DNA of 24,057 nucleotides from an uncultured Oscillospiraceae bacterium. GTDB taxonomy: Bacteria > Bacillota > Clostridia > Oscillospirales > Oscillospiraceae. Under the pieces are notes generated by a model. That model was not told the DNA's origin and did not search any database. It saw only the letters and a program-made list of their open reading frames with translations. Every line of letters starts with the position of its first letter. The stretch's first letter is position 1. The translations under genes were made by a program, and so were the position numbers. The DNA lies in NCBI GenBank assembly GCA_900757415.1, contig CAAENU010000188.1, positions 1 to 24,057 on the forward strand, written 5' to 3'. Shown here piece after piece: positions 6,758 through 15,500 of the stretch.

Positions 6758-7578
6758 GCTATGATGCGAAGAAGTTGACCTATCAGGAGGTCACAATTTT
6801 GGGAAAGCCTGCCCTGTTTACGGAGTGCCGCCTTGACAGAACGACGGTGCCGGAGGGCGTGTGCCGCTATGAGCTGCGCCATGCCGATGAGGACTGGGGC
6901 GAGCCGGTAACACTGTCACGGAGCATCTTGGTCAACTACTATGGCACTGTTCTGACCCGTGAGCCGTTTCAGCTTCCCGTAGAGGGCTGGATTCCGCTGG
7001 AGAGCGACAGCCTTGCCTTTCAGGACGGTGACTGCCGCACACTTACAGAATTTCAGCAGAAATATCCCATCAGCGGAAAAGATGTCATCGACTTTTACAG
7101 CGTCAATGATGAGACTCTGCACGACCTCTATTTCTCACGCGACGAGGAGCAGGACAAGGCCGCAGGCTGCGTTGGACATCTGCGGGGTGATTTTGGCAGC
7201 GGAGGGAAGCAGTTTTTTACGACATGGTGGCCTCACCAAAATGATGCGCTGAACACACCGGCGTTCAAAACGGATATTGACCGCGCTGTGAACTGGCTGC
7301 GGGAGCAGCCGGATTCTCCCCTGCGGGATTTTGACACCATGAAGCGCTGCTGCGACCGCTACGGGAGAAGCTGTGCCATCAAGGGGACACTGCTTCCGTC
7401 ATGCGCTTTCATGGTAAAAACGAAGCAGTATGTGTATATGCTTCGCTGTACGCCGGTCAAGGGTGATTACCAGTTCTATGTGTACTGCTACCAGCGGGAA
7501 CCGTTTGAAAAGGTTCACAGAGAACGGCAAGAAAATGACCGGCATCAGGCGAAAAGGCAGACGGAGCCGGAAAGATAA
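6754..7578 (+). CDS. LPD28 domain protein (polyvalent-protein-associated domain)
   Basis: 274-aa protein starting with GTG in a 4-bp GTGA overlap. Residues ~10-80 (LGKPALFTECRLDRTTVPEG to VNYYGTVLTREP) match, from memory, the LPD28 domain found in large polyvalent proteins of conjugative elements. Residues ~115-200 are a second module, including GCVGHLRGDFGSGGKQFFTT and WWPHQND. The last ~60 residues form a Tyr/Cys-rich segment and a basic tail ending in TEPER. No catalytic motif is evident. It sits in a run of small accessory proteins whose domains also occur fused in giant ICE proteins. Co-transfer with DNA is a family-level idea, not shown here. Confidence 0.72.
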   Translation: MSYDAKKLTYQEVTILGKPALFTECRLDRTTVPEGVCRYELRHADEDWGEPVTLSRSILVNYYGTVLTREPFQLPVEGWIPLESDSLAFQDGDCRTLTEFQQKYPISGKDVIDFYSVNDETLHDLYFSRDEEQDKAAGCVGHLRGDFGSGGKQFFTTWWPHQNDALNTPAFKTDIDRAVNWLREQPDSPLRDFDTMKRCCDRYGRSCAIKGTLLPSCAFMVKTKQYVYMLRCTPVKGDYQFYVYCYQREPFEKVHRERQENDRHQAKRQTEPER

Positions 7579-7618
7579 GTATAACTGCTTGCAGAAAAAC
7601 AGGACGGAGGTGAGTTGA

Positions 7619-7839
7619 TTCGACAAGCGGATATTTCACGCGGTATCCCTTTCGGGCGGCAAGGACAGTACGGCCATGCTGCTGCTCATGCTGGAACGGA
7701 GGATGCCCATCGACATGGTGCTGACAGCGGATACCGGCATGGAGTTTCCGGAGATGTATGAACATTTGGCAAAACTGGACGAGCATCTTTATCGTGAGCG
7801 CGGAGGCGTAAGAAAAAGGAACGTGGTGAGGAACGATGA
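7619..7839 (+). pseudogene. Broken PAPS-reductase/DndC-like PP-loop gene
   Basis: From 7619, frame 2 encodes KRIFHAVSLSGGKDSTAMLL, the PP-loop (SGGKDST) of the PAPS reductase/adenine nucleotide alpha-hydrolase superfamily. It continues through DMVLTADTGMEFPEMYEHLA to about residue 63. The intact family is several hundred residues long, so most of the gene is gone. The ribosome binding site GGAGGTGA and a TTG at 7615 are present, but an extra base puts a stop (7616-7618) before the coding frame. At 7798-7839 a different frame encodes RRRKKKERGEER-stop, the tail seen on neighbouring genes. This fits an out-of-frame internal deletion. An internal ATG at 7676 gives a 65-codon frame to 7873 that lacks the PP-loop. 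Confidence 0.7.
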
Positions 7840-8621
7840 CAAACTATCAGAAGCGGAAAGAAAAAAACGATGAATACCGCAGCAGGATCAAACGCTTTAC
7901 CCTTCAGTTTTCCCTTGGCGATGGCGAGGCGCGGGAATGGTTTGAGCAGCAGTCTGAACAAGGTGTGTATCTCAAGGGCCTTATACTGCGCGACAAAGCT
8001 GAACAGCTCGGTTACAGAGAGCAGAGGGCTTCAAACCCCCGCAGAGCCGGTGACTATGAAGTCATACAGTCCATTCGTATGGGCGGCATGACGATGCTGA
8101 TCGGCTATAATCCGGGAGATGCCACCTACATGACTTGCTATCAGGATTATGACTTTTTGGGCAATGAGCGCTTTTCGGAGGCCATCGGCAGTGAGAGCTA
8201 TGTTGAGATCATGGACGTGTTCTTGCAGCGCTTGCAGGAGCAGACAGAGAAGGTGAGGGCATTTCAGGCGGAGCGTGCAATGCCTGTAACTGTTTTAGGG
8301 CGGGAATATTGCCTGCCATGCTCGGATGAATCCTTGGAAGGAAAACTGGTGATCATCCGCCCTGCCAGCCTTGCACCGGAGTATCGCACTGCGGACTGCC
8401 AGCTTGGGTATGCGCTGGGTGGTTTTGGCTGTTCTCCCGGCTCCCGTGGACGTGCAGTTTATTTTGAAGACCTGTTTTCCGGCAAAAGATGCCGGTGGGA
8501 CAGAACGGATATTCTCGGTATCGCTGACCGTGAAAAGCTGCCTGATTGGGCCAAAGAAAAAGCGGAAGAGTACGAGCAGCACCGTACTGCACAGAAAAAA
8601 GAGCGAGGTGAAGAAAGATGA
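7836..8621 (+). CDS. ICE accessory protein, ribbon-helix-helix-like N-terminus
   Basis: 261-aa protein, function unknown. Residues ~1-55 (YRSRIKRFTLQFSLGDGEAR to GVYLKGLILRDK) resemble the small ribbon-helix-helix-like proteins common on ICEs. Residues ~68-145 form a middle module (MGGMTMLIGYNPGDATYMTC). Residues ~148-245 form a module I have seen on several ICE proteins (GREYCLPCSDESLEGKLVII, GGFGCSPGSRG). The tail is KKERGEER. The ATG sits in an ATGA overlap with the stop of the upstream broken gene, a relic of coupled translation. The gene overlaps the next by 4 bp (ATGA). Confidence 0.72.
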   Translation: MTNYQKRKEKNDEYRSRIKRFTLQFSLGDGEAREWFEQQSEQGVYLKGLILRDKAEQLGYREQRASNPRRAGDYEVIQSIRMGGMTMLIGYNPGDATYMTCYQDYDFLGNERFSEAIGSESYVEIMDVFLQRLQEQTEKVRAFQAERAMPVTVLGREYCLPCSDESLEGKLVIIRPASLAPEYRTADCQLGYALGGFGCSPGSRGRAVYFEDLFSGKRCRWDRTDILGIADREKLPDWAKEKAEEYEQHRTAQKKERGEER

Positions 8622-9259
8622 CAGACCGTGAGCCGGTAAATATCATGGGCGTTATCGCCTTTCCGGAGCCGGATAAGAGCAAACGCCGGATTCGCTTTAT
8701 TGATGCGGAGTACAATACGCTGTTTTATATTCCGGATGGCGCCAGCATCGTCATGACGCGGATGGATGGCAGCAGCGTGATAAGGCCCTGCACCTATATC
8801 GACGACTACCACACATTGGTCGGCAGCAATGTCTATCATATTTGTGAGTTTGCGGAGGTAGCGCAGCGGGCAGGCACGGTGTATGAGCCGCTTGATCCAA
8901 CACAGCAGCCAGCGGACGCGGGCTGCTATGAGATATATCAGATCGACAACGTGGCCAAGGTGGACTACGCCTTTATGCGCTATGAGCGTGCCAAAGGCAA
9001 GCTGCGCGCTGCCCATTACCGCAAAGCCTTTGCCGGAGTGCTGGCCCCCAACATGACGCTGGATAAGCTATACCGAAAGCACAGTGCGGACACACGGCCT
9101 TTCTGCCAGCAAATGCGCTCCTTATCGGAGAGCGATGTGTTCGTGGTCAAGCGCGGCGGTGAGAGAAAGGCTTACTATGTGGATGCTGTGGGTTTTCAGG
9201 AGGTGCCGAACTTTTTGAAGGGACTGCAAAGACTGAAAGAACGGGGCGAAGCACGGTAG
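8618..9259 (+). CDS. YodL-domain accessory protein
   Basis: 213-aa protein. Residues ~20-90 (RRIRFIDAEYNTLFYIPDG to YHICEFAEV) are a module common on ICE polyvalent proteins. Residues ~103-200 match the YodL domain: CYEIYQIDNVAKVDYAFMRY, MTLDKLYRKHSAD and YYVDAVGFQEVPNFL. The tail LKERGEAR is a variant of the KKERGEER ending of two upstream proteins. The start is in an ATGA overlap. No enzymatic motif is seen. It is the last gene before the giant helicase polyprotein, 45 bp upstream of that start. Confidence 0.75.
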   Translation: MTDREPVNIMGVIAFPEPDKSKRRIRFIDAEYNTLFYIPDGASIVMTRMDGSSVIRPCTYIDDYHTLVGSNVYHICEFAEVAQRAGTVYEPLDPTQQPADAGCYEIYQIDNVAKVDYAFMRYERAKGKLRAAHYRKAFAGVLAPNMTLDKLYRKHSADTRPFCQQMRSLSESDVFVVKRGGERKAYYVDAVGFQEVPNFLKGLQRLKERGEAR

Positions 9260-9304
9260 TCGAGAACCAATGTGCCCAACATTTTTGAGGAAGGAGGCGA
9301 AACC

Positions 9305-12300
9305 TTGGCAAGTAAATTTCAATTCATCACGGAGCTATATAGCCGCACACTGACAAGACTGACCGGCGATTATGAGAGCTGGACGGGCTTTCTGCGCTCG
9401 GCCTGCTATAACTATAAATGCCCGTTCGACGAGCAAGTCCTGATCTATGCCCAGCGGCCTGACGCTACGGCGGTGCTGGAGCTGGAAAAGTGGAACCGGC
9501 AGTTTGGCCGGTGGGTCAACGCCGGTGCTACCGGCATTGCGGTCATTGACGAAGCCCGTGGAAAAGGGCGGCTGAAGCACTACTTTGACATCACGGACAC
9601 CCATGCCGCACGCATCTCGCGGCCCGTTCCCATCTGGTCGATGGAATCGGCCTACACGGAGCCGGTCATCGAGACGCTGGAGGCCACCTTTGGTACACTG
9701 GCCGAAAAGGATAATTTGCCGGACGCCATACTGTCCGCCAGCCGCAACGCTGTGGCGGATAATATGCAGGACTATCTGCGGGATCTGCTGGATTGTCGCG
9801 GCGGCAGTATGCTGGAGGAACTGGACGCGCTGAATGTGGAGGTCACATACAGGCGGGCGCTGGAGAGCAGCGTTGCCTATATGCTGCTGACCCGGCTTTC
9901 TCTGCCTGCCGCAGCCTACATACTGCCGGAGGATTTTGAGGGTATTTATTCCTTTGACACCCCCGGCACCATCAACGCCTTGGGCATTGCCACCAGCGAT
10001 ATTGCGGAGATGGGTCTGCGGGAGATCAGCCGCACGGTGATGCAGGCGCGGCGAGAGCAATTTTTTGCAAAGGATGCACAAATCGACTATGATGTGGGCA
10101 AAGGACAGAATAGCGGCGAAACGGAAAGGAGTGTTGAGCATGGAAGTGACATACAGGATGCAGGAGGGCTTTCGCCTGCCGAACCTGCTGCTGCCCCAAG
10201 AGCCGGAGACGCACCTGGGCAAGTACGCGGAGCTGCGGAGGCAGTACATCAAGAAGCACCGCAGGGTGCTGTATACGAATCTCAAGACCAGCGGTCAGCT
10301 GGCGGCACATCTGGCGGAGATCGAGGAGACAGCGCAGCGGATGGTGACGCAGGCCGTGGCGCAGATGGCGAAAACCGAGGGCGTGACGGAGGAACTGAAA
10401 GCCGCCGATCCCCAGCGTTGGATGGGGCTGATGAACAACCTGAAGCACAGCGCGGAGGAAGCGGTGCTGAACGACCTGATTTACAACTGAATAGCACAGA
10501 CGAAAACGCCGGGAGCGCAGAGCTTCCGGCGTTTTTGGATGAACACCTCATTGAAGCGATCCTATTGGACGATGGCGGGCGCAAGCATACACGGCAGGAG
10601 ATATTCGCGTATTTCCAAGCCAACAGGGATATTACCGCCCGCACGGAATTTCTGAAAAACAGCTACAACGATATATGGGTGGAGGTGCTGGCCGGTACGG
10701 ACAAAGTCCGGGTGGGCTACCACGCCCAGCAGGACGGGCTCCTGATGTGGGAGGGCAGCTATCTCTCCCGCACGGCAGAGTCCGTTTTTTCATGGGGCGT
10801 GGTCACGGAAATGACCGAGGGCCTTATCGAGCGGGGCGAGTATAAGATCAAGCTGGGCTTGCAGAACGCGCCGGTGATGGCGGAGCAAATGTCCCTCTTT
10901 GGCATGGGCGGCGGCACGGCGGTCTATGAAGTGCCGGAGACGCAGCGAACGGGTGAGCTGTTTCCCACCCGCACGGTGCCGCAGACGGTCATCGACCAGA
11001 CGCTGTACACGGCGGGCAACAGCCGCGGCAGTGCGGAGCGGATCGCGGTGTTCTATATGCGGCAGTGTTCGGAAGCGGAATGTGTGGCGTTTTTGCGCCG
11101 TGAATTCGGCACGGAGAACGGACGCGGCATTGAATATGAGGGCAAGAAATATGCCGTGTGGTTCATGGAGGACGGTATCCATCTGGCGCAGGGCGACAGC
11201 ATCCGCACCGGCCACTGCCGCACCACGGTGACGTGGGAGCAGGCGTCGGCGCGGATACTGGAGCTGCTGGAAGCCGGAACATATCTTTCGGCGTTAGAGC
11301 TGGAGCAGGCGCAGGACAAGGTGCTGCTTGAGATGGGTGACGCCCTGCTGATGACCGCTCGCGATTTGACCCAAGAGGGCCGCGCACAGGGCCTGTTCCC
11401 TCAGACGCTGGCCATCCATGACCAGCACAAGGACTATCCGGAGCTGGACGAGGATATGGTGGCCTTTGCCAAGGGCGAGGGCGGCCTTGCGGCGCTGGCC
11501 GAGGAATACCACGCTTTTCTGAACGCCTATGAACAGGATCACAGTATTATGCGTTTCCGATTGTCGGGGTATTGCACCCATCGGATTGAGACTGTGCTGG
11601 ACGGCCTGAATTATCCGGAGCGCCACTTTGCCGCACAGCCGGATTTCCTGCGCCGGTGCAAAATGTTCATTACGCAGGACGAAATCGACCGCTTCTTTCT
11701 GGCAGATGCCGCGGAAAGCCGCTTGGGTGTGTACGCATTCTTTTGTCATCCCCACACGAAGGAGGAACAGCAAAAATTCATCAAAAACCGCTTTGGCGAA
11801 TACAGCGGCGGCGGGCGCGACGGATATGACCATACGAAAACCTATAAGGGGCTGACCTATCAGCGGGAGTACAGCGGGAAACAATACGACGAAGTCAAGC
11901 TGACCATCCCCAATGTGGTCAAGGAGTATGAAAGACTTATCGCGCAGAAGCGCTTCCCCGGCGAGGATGCCATTGCCACAATTCCGCAATATGAACGGCG
12001 GCAGTTGGCGCGGACAGTGTATTTCGGCTTTTCGGATGCACCGGACGATGTGCCGAGACCATACCCCAAGGGCGCGGATTACTATGACGCCGTTCCCGTC
12101 ATTGAGGAGCAGTTGGCAGATAAGGTGAAAGCGGCGAAAATGCTGGAAGCCCTGACATCCTATTTGGATGGCATGGACGAGGGAGACCGGCACTATGATT
12201 CCTGCCAGCAGGCGAGGGAACAGCTTTCGGAATACGTTGACGGCACGTTCAGCCTGTTTAACCATCGGCACGACAGTGGATCACGGCAAGCGGAGCGGGA

Positions 12301-12583
12301 AGCGACACCCATAACCCCCACCGGGGAAGTGGGGGTCACGGAGGAACCGGCACAGGAGCAAGAAATATCCCCGCTGCCGCAGGTACAGCAGAGAGAGGAG
12401 GAAGCACCGCAGGGACAGGCGGCGATACCGCCTGTCCCTCACCTGCCGAGAAAAAAGAGAGGCTGGAGGCCGCCGCCCCGCTGTCGGCGGGCGGCGCCAA
12501 CTACCGTATCACCGACGATGCCCTGGGCGCAGCGCCGCCCAGCCAGCGCTATGCCAACAACGTGGCGGCCATCCGGCTCTTGA
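9305..12583 (+). CDS. N-terminal half of giant ICE polyprotein (ArdC-like and polyvalent domains), zero frame
   Basis: Zero-frame product of 1,092 aa. TTG at 9305 follows GAAGGAGGCG. Residues ~1-260 (ACYNYKCPFDEQVLIYAQRP, WNRQFGRWVNAGATGIAVID) resemble the ArdC-like/ssDNA-binding N-terminus of polyvalent proteins. Residues ~265-395 are a disordered G/A/E/R-rich linker whose DNA also encodes TnpV in another frame. Three diverged copies of a ~65-aa module follow, starting near nt 10649, 11090 and 11776. The frame then leaves homology at an A_AAA_AAG heptamer (12451-12457) and ends in unrelated Pro/Arg-rich sequence. The methylase-helicase half continues in the -1 frame. A -1 slip would give one 2,653-aa protein. 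Indel mutation or assembly error is the alternative. Confidence 0.82.
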   Translation: MASKFQFITELYSRTLTRLTGDYESWTGFLRSACYNYKCPFDEQVLIYAQRPDATAVLELEKWNRQFGRWVNAGATGIAVIDEARGKGRLKHYFDITDTHAARISRPVPIWSMESAYTEPVIETLEATFGTLAEKDNLPDAILSASRNAVADNMQDYLRDLLDCRGGSMLEELDALNVEVTYRRALESSVAYMLLTRLSLPAAAYILPEDFEGIYSFDTPGTINALGIATSDIAEMGLREISRTVMQARREQFFAKDAQIDYDVGKGQNSGETERSVEHGSDIQDAGGLSPAEPAAAPRAGDAPGQVRGAAEAVHQEAPQGAVYESQDQRSAGGTSGGDRGDSAADGDAGRGADGENRGRDGGTESRRSPALDGADEQPEAQRGGSGAERPDLQLNSTDENAGSAELPAFLDEHLIEAILLDDGGRKHTRQEIFAYFQANRDITARTEFLKNSYNDIWVEVLAGTDKVRVGYHAQQDGLLMWEGSYLSRTAESVFSWGVVTEMTEGLIERGEYKIKLGLQNAPVMAEQMSLFGMGGGTAVYEVPETQRTGELFPTRTVPQTVIDQTLYTAGNSRGSAERIAVFYMRQCSEAECVAFLRREFGTENGRGIEYEGKKYAVWFMEDGIHLAQGDSIRTGHCRTTVTWEQASARILELLEAGTYLSALELEQAQDKVLLEMGDALLMTARDLTQEGRAQGLFPQTLAIHDQHKDYPELDEDMVAFAKGEGGLAALAEEYHAFLNAYEQDHSIMRFRLSGYCTHRIETVLDGLNYPERHFAAQPDFLRRCKMFITQDEIDRFFLADAAESRLGVYAFFCHPHTKEEQQKFIKNRFGEYSGGGRDGYDHTKTYKGLTYQREYSGKQYDEVKLTIPNVVKEYERLIAQKRFPGEDAIATIPQYERRQLARTVYFGFSDAPDDVPRPYPKGADYYDAVPVIEEQLADKVKAAKMLEALTSYLDGMDEGDRHYDSCQQAREQLSEYVDGTFSLFNHRHDSGSRQAEREATPITPTGEVGVTEEPAQEQEISPLPQVQQREEEAPQGQAAIPPVPHLPRKKRGWRPPPRCRRAAPTTVSPTMPWAQRRPASAMPTTWRPSGS
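10140..10490 (+). CDS. tnpV: TnpV-family protein, nested out of frame
   Basis: 116-aa protein read +1 relative to the surrounding polyprotein gene. Recognisable TnpV signatures are VTYRMQEGFRLPNLLLPQE, LGKYAELRRQYIKKHRRVLY, IEETAQRM and the conserved C terminus NDLIYN. It has its own ribosome binding site AAGGAG (10126-10131) 8 nt before ATG. TnpV proteins are common on clostridial ICEs and transposons, and their function is unknown. The enclosing frame stays open through the whole gene and becomes a low-complexity linker, so the DNA codes in two frames. Either tnpV inserted into a tolerant linker, or the pair is an established overlapping arrangement. Confidence 0.85.
   Translation: MEVTYRMQEGFRLPNLLLPQEPETHLGKYAELRRQYIKKHRRVLYTNLKTSGQLAAHLAEIEETAQRMVTQAVAQMAKTEGVTEELKAADPQRWMGLMNNLKHSAEEAVLNDLIYN
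12411..12498 (+). promoter_or_regulatory. Candidate programmed -1 ribosomal frameshift site
   Basis: The heptamer A AAA AAG (12451-12457) is in the zero frame as AGA AAA AAG. Slipping back one base reads AAA AAA GAG and enters the frame of the methylase-helicase half. Upstream is a perfect 12-bp hairpin, AGGGACAGGCGG/CCGCCTGTCCCT (12411-12422 with 12428-12439). Downstream, 11 nt after the heptamer, is a GC-only stem of ~12 bp with two bulged C (12468-12498). A AAA AAG is the slippery sequence of E. coli dnaX. Confidence 0.6.
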
Positions 12584-15500
12584 AGCAGTTGGAGACGAAG
12601 GACAGGCCTGCCACATCGGAGGAACAGGAGGTCTTAGCCAAGTATGTGGGTTGGGGCGGTCTGGCAGACTGCTTCGACCCCAAGCACAGCCGGTATGAGG
12701 AATTGAAAAGCCTGCTGTCCGAAACGGAATATGCCGCGGCGCGGGAATCCACGCTGACCGCCTTCTACACACCGCCTGTGGTGATCCGCAGCATCTACGC
12801 CGCGCTGGGGCAGATGGGCTTCCGGCAGGGCAACGTGCTGGAGCCTGCCTGCGGCATCGGCCACTTCCTCGGTATGCTGCCGAAGAGCATGGCGGAGAGC
12901 AAGGTCTACGGCGTGGAGCTGGATGACGTTTCAGGACGCATCGCCCGTCAGTTGTACCCACGCAGCAGCATTTCCGTTCGCGGCTATGAAAAGATGGATT
13001 TCCCCGACAACTTCTTTGACGCAGCTGTGGGCAACGTTCCCTTTGGTCAGTTCAAGGTGCAGGATCGCCGCTATGACCGGCTGAACCTGTCTATCCATGA
13101 GTATTTTTTCGCCAAGACGCTGGACAAGGTGAGACCGGGCGGCGTGGTGGCGTTCGTTACCTCCAGCTACACCATGGACAAGCGCACCGGCAACGTGCGG
13201 AAGTATATCGCCCAGCGGGCGGAGTTGCTGGGCGCGATCCGCCTGCCCAACGATACCTTCAAGGCGGCAGCGGGTACGGAAGTGGTATCGGACATCCTGT
13301 TCCTGCAAAAGCGTGACCGTATGGTGGACATAGAGCCAGAGTGGGTGCAGTTGGGGACGAACGATGACGGTATCACCATGAACCGCTATTTCCTCGACCA
13401 CCCGGATATGGTGCTGGGCGAGATGAAAATGGTATCGGGACCGTATGGCCCGGAGCCCACCTGTGTACCCTTTCCGGATCAGCCGCTGGACAGCCTCCTT
13501 GCCAACGCCGTGCAGAATATCCACGGTGAGATCAATGCCTACGACCGGGCGGAGGAGCTGGAGGGCGAAGATCAGTCCATCGAGGCAGATCCCACCGTCC
13601 GCAATTTTTCCTATACGCTGGTGAATGACAAGCTCTATTACCGTGAGGACAGCCGCATGAACCCGGTGGAGGTGTCCAAGACTGCCGAGAGCCGCATCCG
13701 CGGCATGATCGGTCTGCGGGACTGTGTGCGGATGCTGTTGGAATACCAGACGGAGGACTATCCGGATGGCATGATACGCCAGCAGCAAACAAAGCTGAAC
13801 GACCTCTATGACCGCTTTACCCACGACTACGGGCTTATCAACTCACGGGGCAACGCCATCGCCTTTGATCAGGATAGCTCCTATTTCCTGCTGTGTTCGC
13901 TGGAGGTGCTGGATGAGGAGGGCGGCCTGAAACGGAAAGCCGACCTGTTCACCAAGCGCACCATCCGCAGCCACCGGCCTGCCGAGAGGGTGGACACGGC
14001 GGTGGAAGCACTGGCTCTGTCCATCGGGGAGAAAGCCCGCGTAGATATGGCGTATATGGGGCAGCTCACCGGCAAGGACGAGGATACCCTGTTCGCGGAC
14101 TTGCAGGGCGTCGTCTTTCTGAACCCTGATTACGGGGAAAAGGGCGGCGAGAAATACCTGCCCGCCGACGAGTACCTGTCCGGCAATGTGCGGCGGAAGC
14201 TGGCAGAGGTAAGGGCAAAAGCAGAATCGGAGCCGCAGTACCTACCCAATGTGGAGGCATTGGAAAAGGTACAGCCCGTAGACCTGACCGCCAGTGAGAT
14301 CTCCGTGCGGCTGGGTGCCACATGGCTGAATCCGGAGTATATCCGGCAGTTCATCTTTGAGACGCTGGACACGCCCCGCCGTGCGCGGTGGGATATCAAG
14401 GTGCATTACTCCCAGATCACCGGCGAATGGCGCATCGAGGGCAAGAGCAAGGATAAGAGCAATATCAAGGCTTTCAACACCTATGGCACGCTGCGGGCCA
14501 GCGCCTATGAGATCATCGAGAGCAGTCTGAACCTGAAAGACGTCCGCATTTTCGACTATCAATATGATACGGACGGGCGGCGTGTGGCGGTGCTCAACAA
14601 GAAGGAGACCGCCATCGCACAGGGCAAGCAGGAGCTTTTGAAGGAGGCGTTTGCCGAGTGGATCTGGAAAGATCCGGAGCGGCGGGAGAAGATCTGCAAG
14701 GCGTACAATATTCTGTTCAACAGCAACCGGCCCCGTGAATATGATGGCAGTCACATCAGCTTCAGCGGTATGAATCCGGAGATCACCCTGCGGAAGCATC
14801 AGGTGAACGCCATCGCCCACATCCTCTATGGCGGCAACACGCTGCTGGCTCATGTGGTGGGTGCCGGCAAGACCTTCGAGATGGTGGCCGCCGCCATGGA
14901 GAGCAAGCGGCTGGGACTGTGTCAGAAATCCCTCTTTGTGGTGCCCAACCACCTGACAGAGCAGTGGGCCAGCGAGTTTTTGCAGCTCTACCCCGCTGCC
15001 AATGTACTGGTGGCTACCAAGAAGGATTTTGAAACCAAAAACCGCAAGAAATTCTGCGGCAGAATTGCCACCGGCGACTACGATGCCGTTATCATCGGGC
15101 ACAGCCAGTTTGAGAAGATCCCTGTCAGCATCCAGCGGCAGCGGGCCATTTTAGAGCAGCAGATGGACGAGGTGATACAGGGTATCCGGGAGGCCAAGGC
15201 GGACAGAGCGGAGAATTTCACCATCAAGCAGATGGAAAAGACCCGCAAGGGCTTGCAGAACAAGCTGGATAAGCTCAACGACCAAAGCCGCAAGGACGAT
15301 GTAGTCACGTTCGAGGAGCTGGGCGTTGACCGGCTGTTCATCGACGAGAGCCACTACTATAAAAATCTGTTTCTCTATACCAAAATGCGGAATGTCAGCG
15401 GTATCGCGCAGACCGAGGCGCAGAAATCCAGCGACCTTTTCATGAAGTGCCGGTACTTAGACGAGATTACAGGCGGACGGGGTGTGGTGTTCGCCACCGG

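Noticed and set aside
7676..7873. 65-codon frame as an intact small gene
   Set aside because: It starts inside the PP-loop protein after the key motif and ends in a shifted frame; better read as part of a broken gene.
12310..12337. ACCCCCAC/GTGGGGGT inverted repeat upstream of the frameshift region
   Set aside because: Lies about 115 bp before the heptamer with nothing else to tie it to regulation; may just reflect linker codons.
12262..12561. Independent start for the methylase-helicase half upstream of 12562
   Set aside because: No ATG, GTG or TTG occurs in that frame between 12262 and 12561, and no ribosome binding site precedes 12562.
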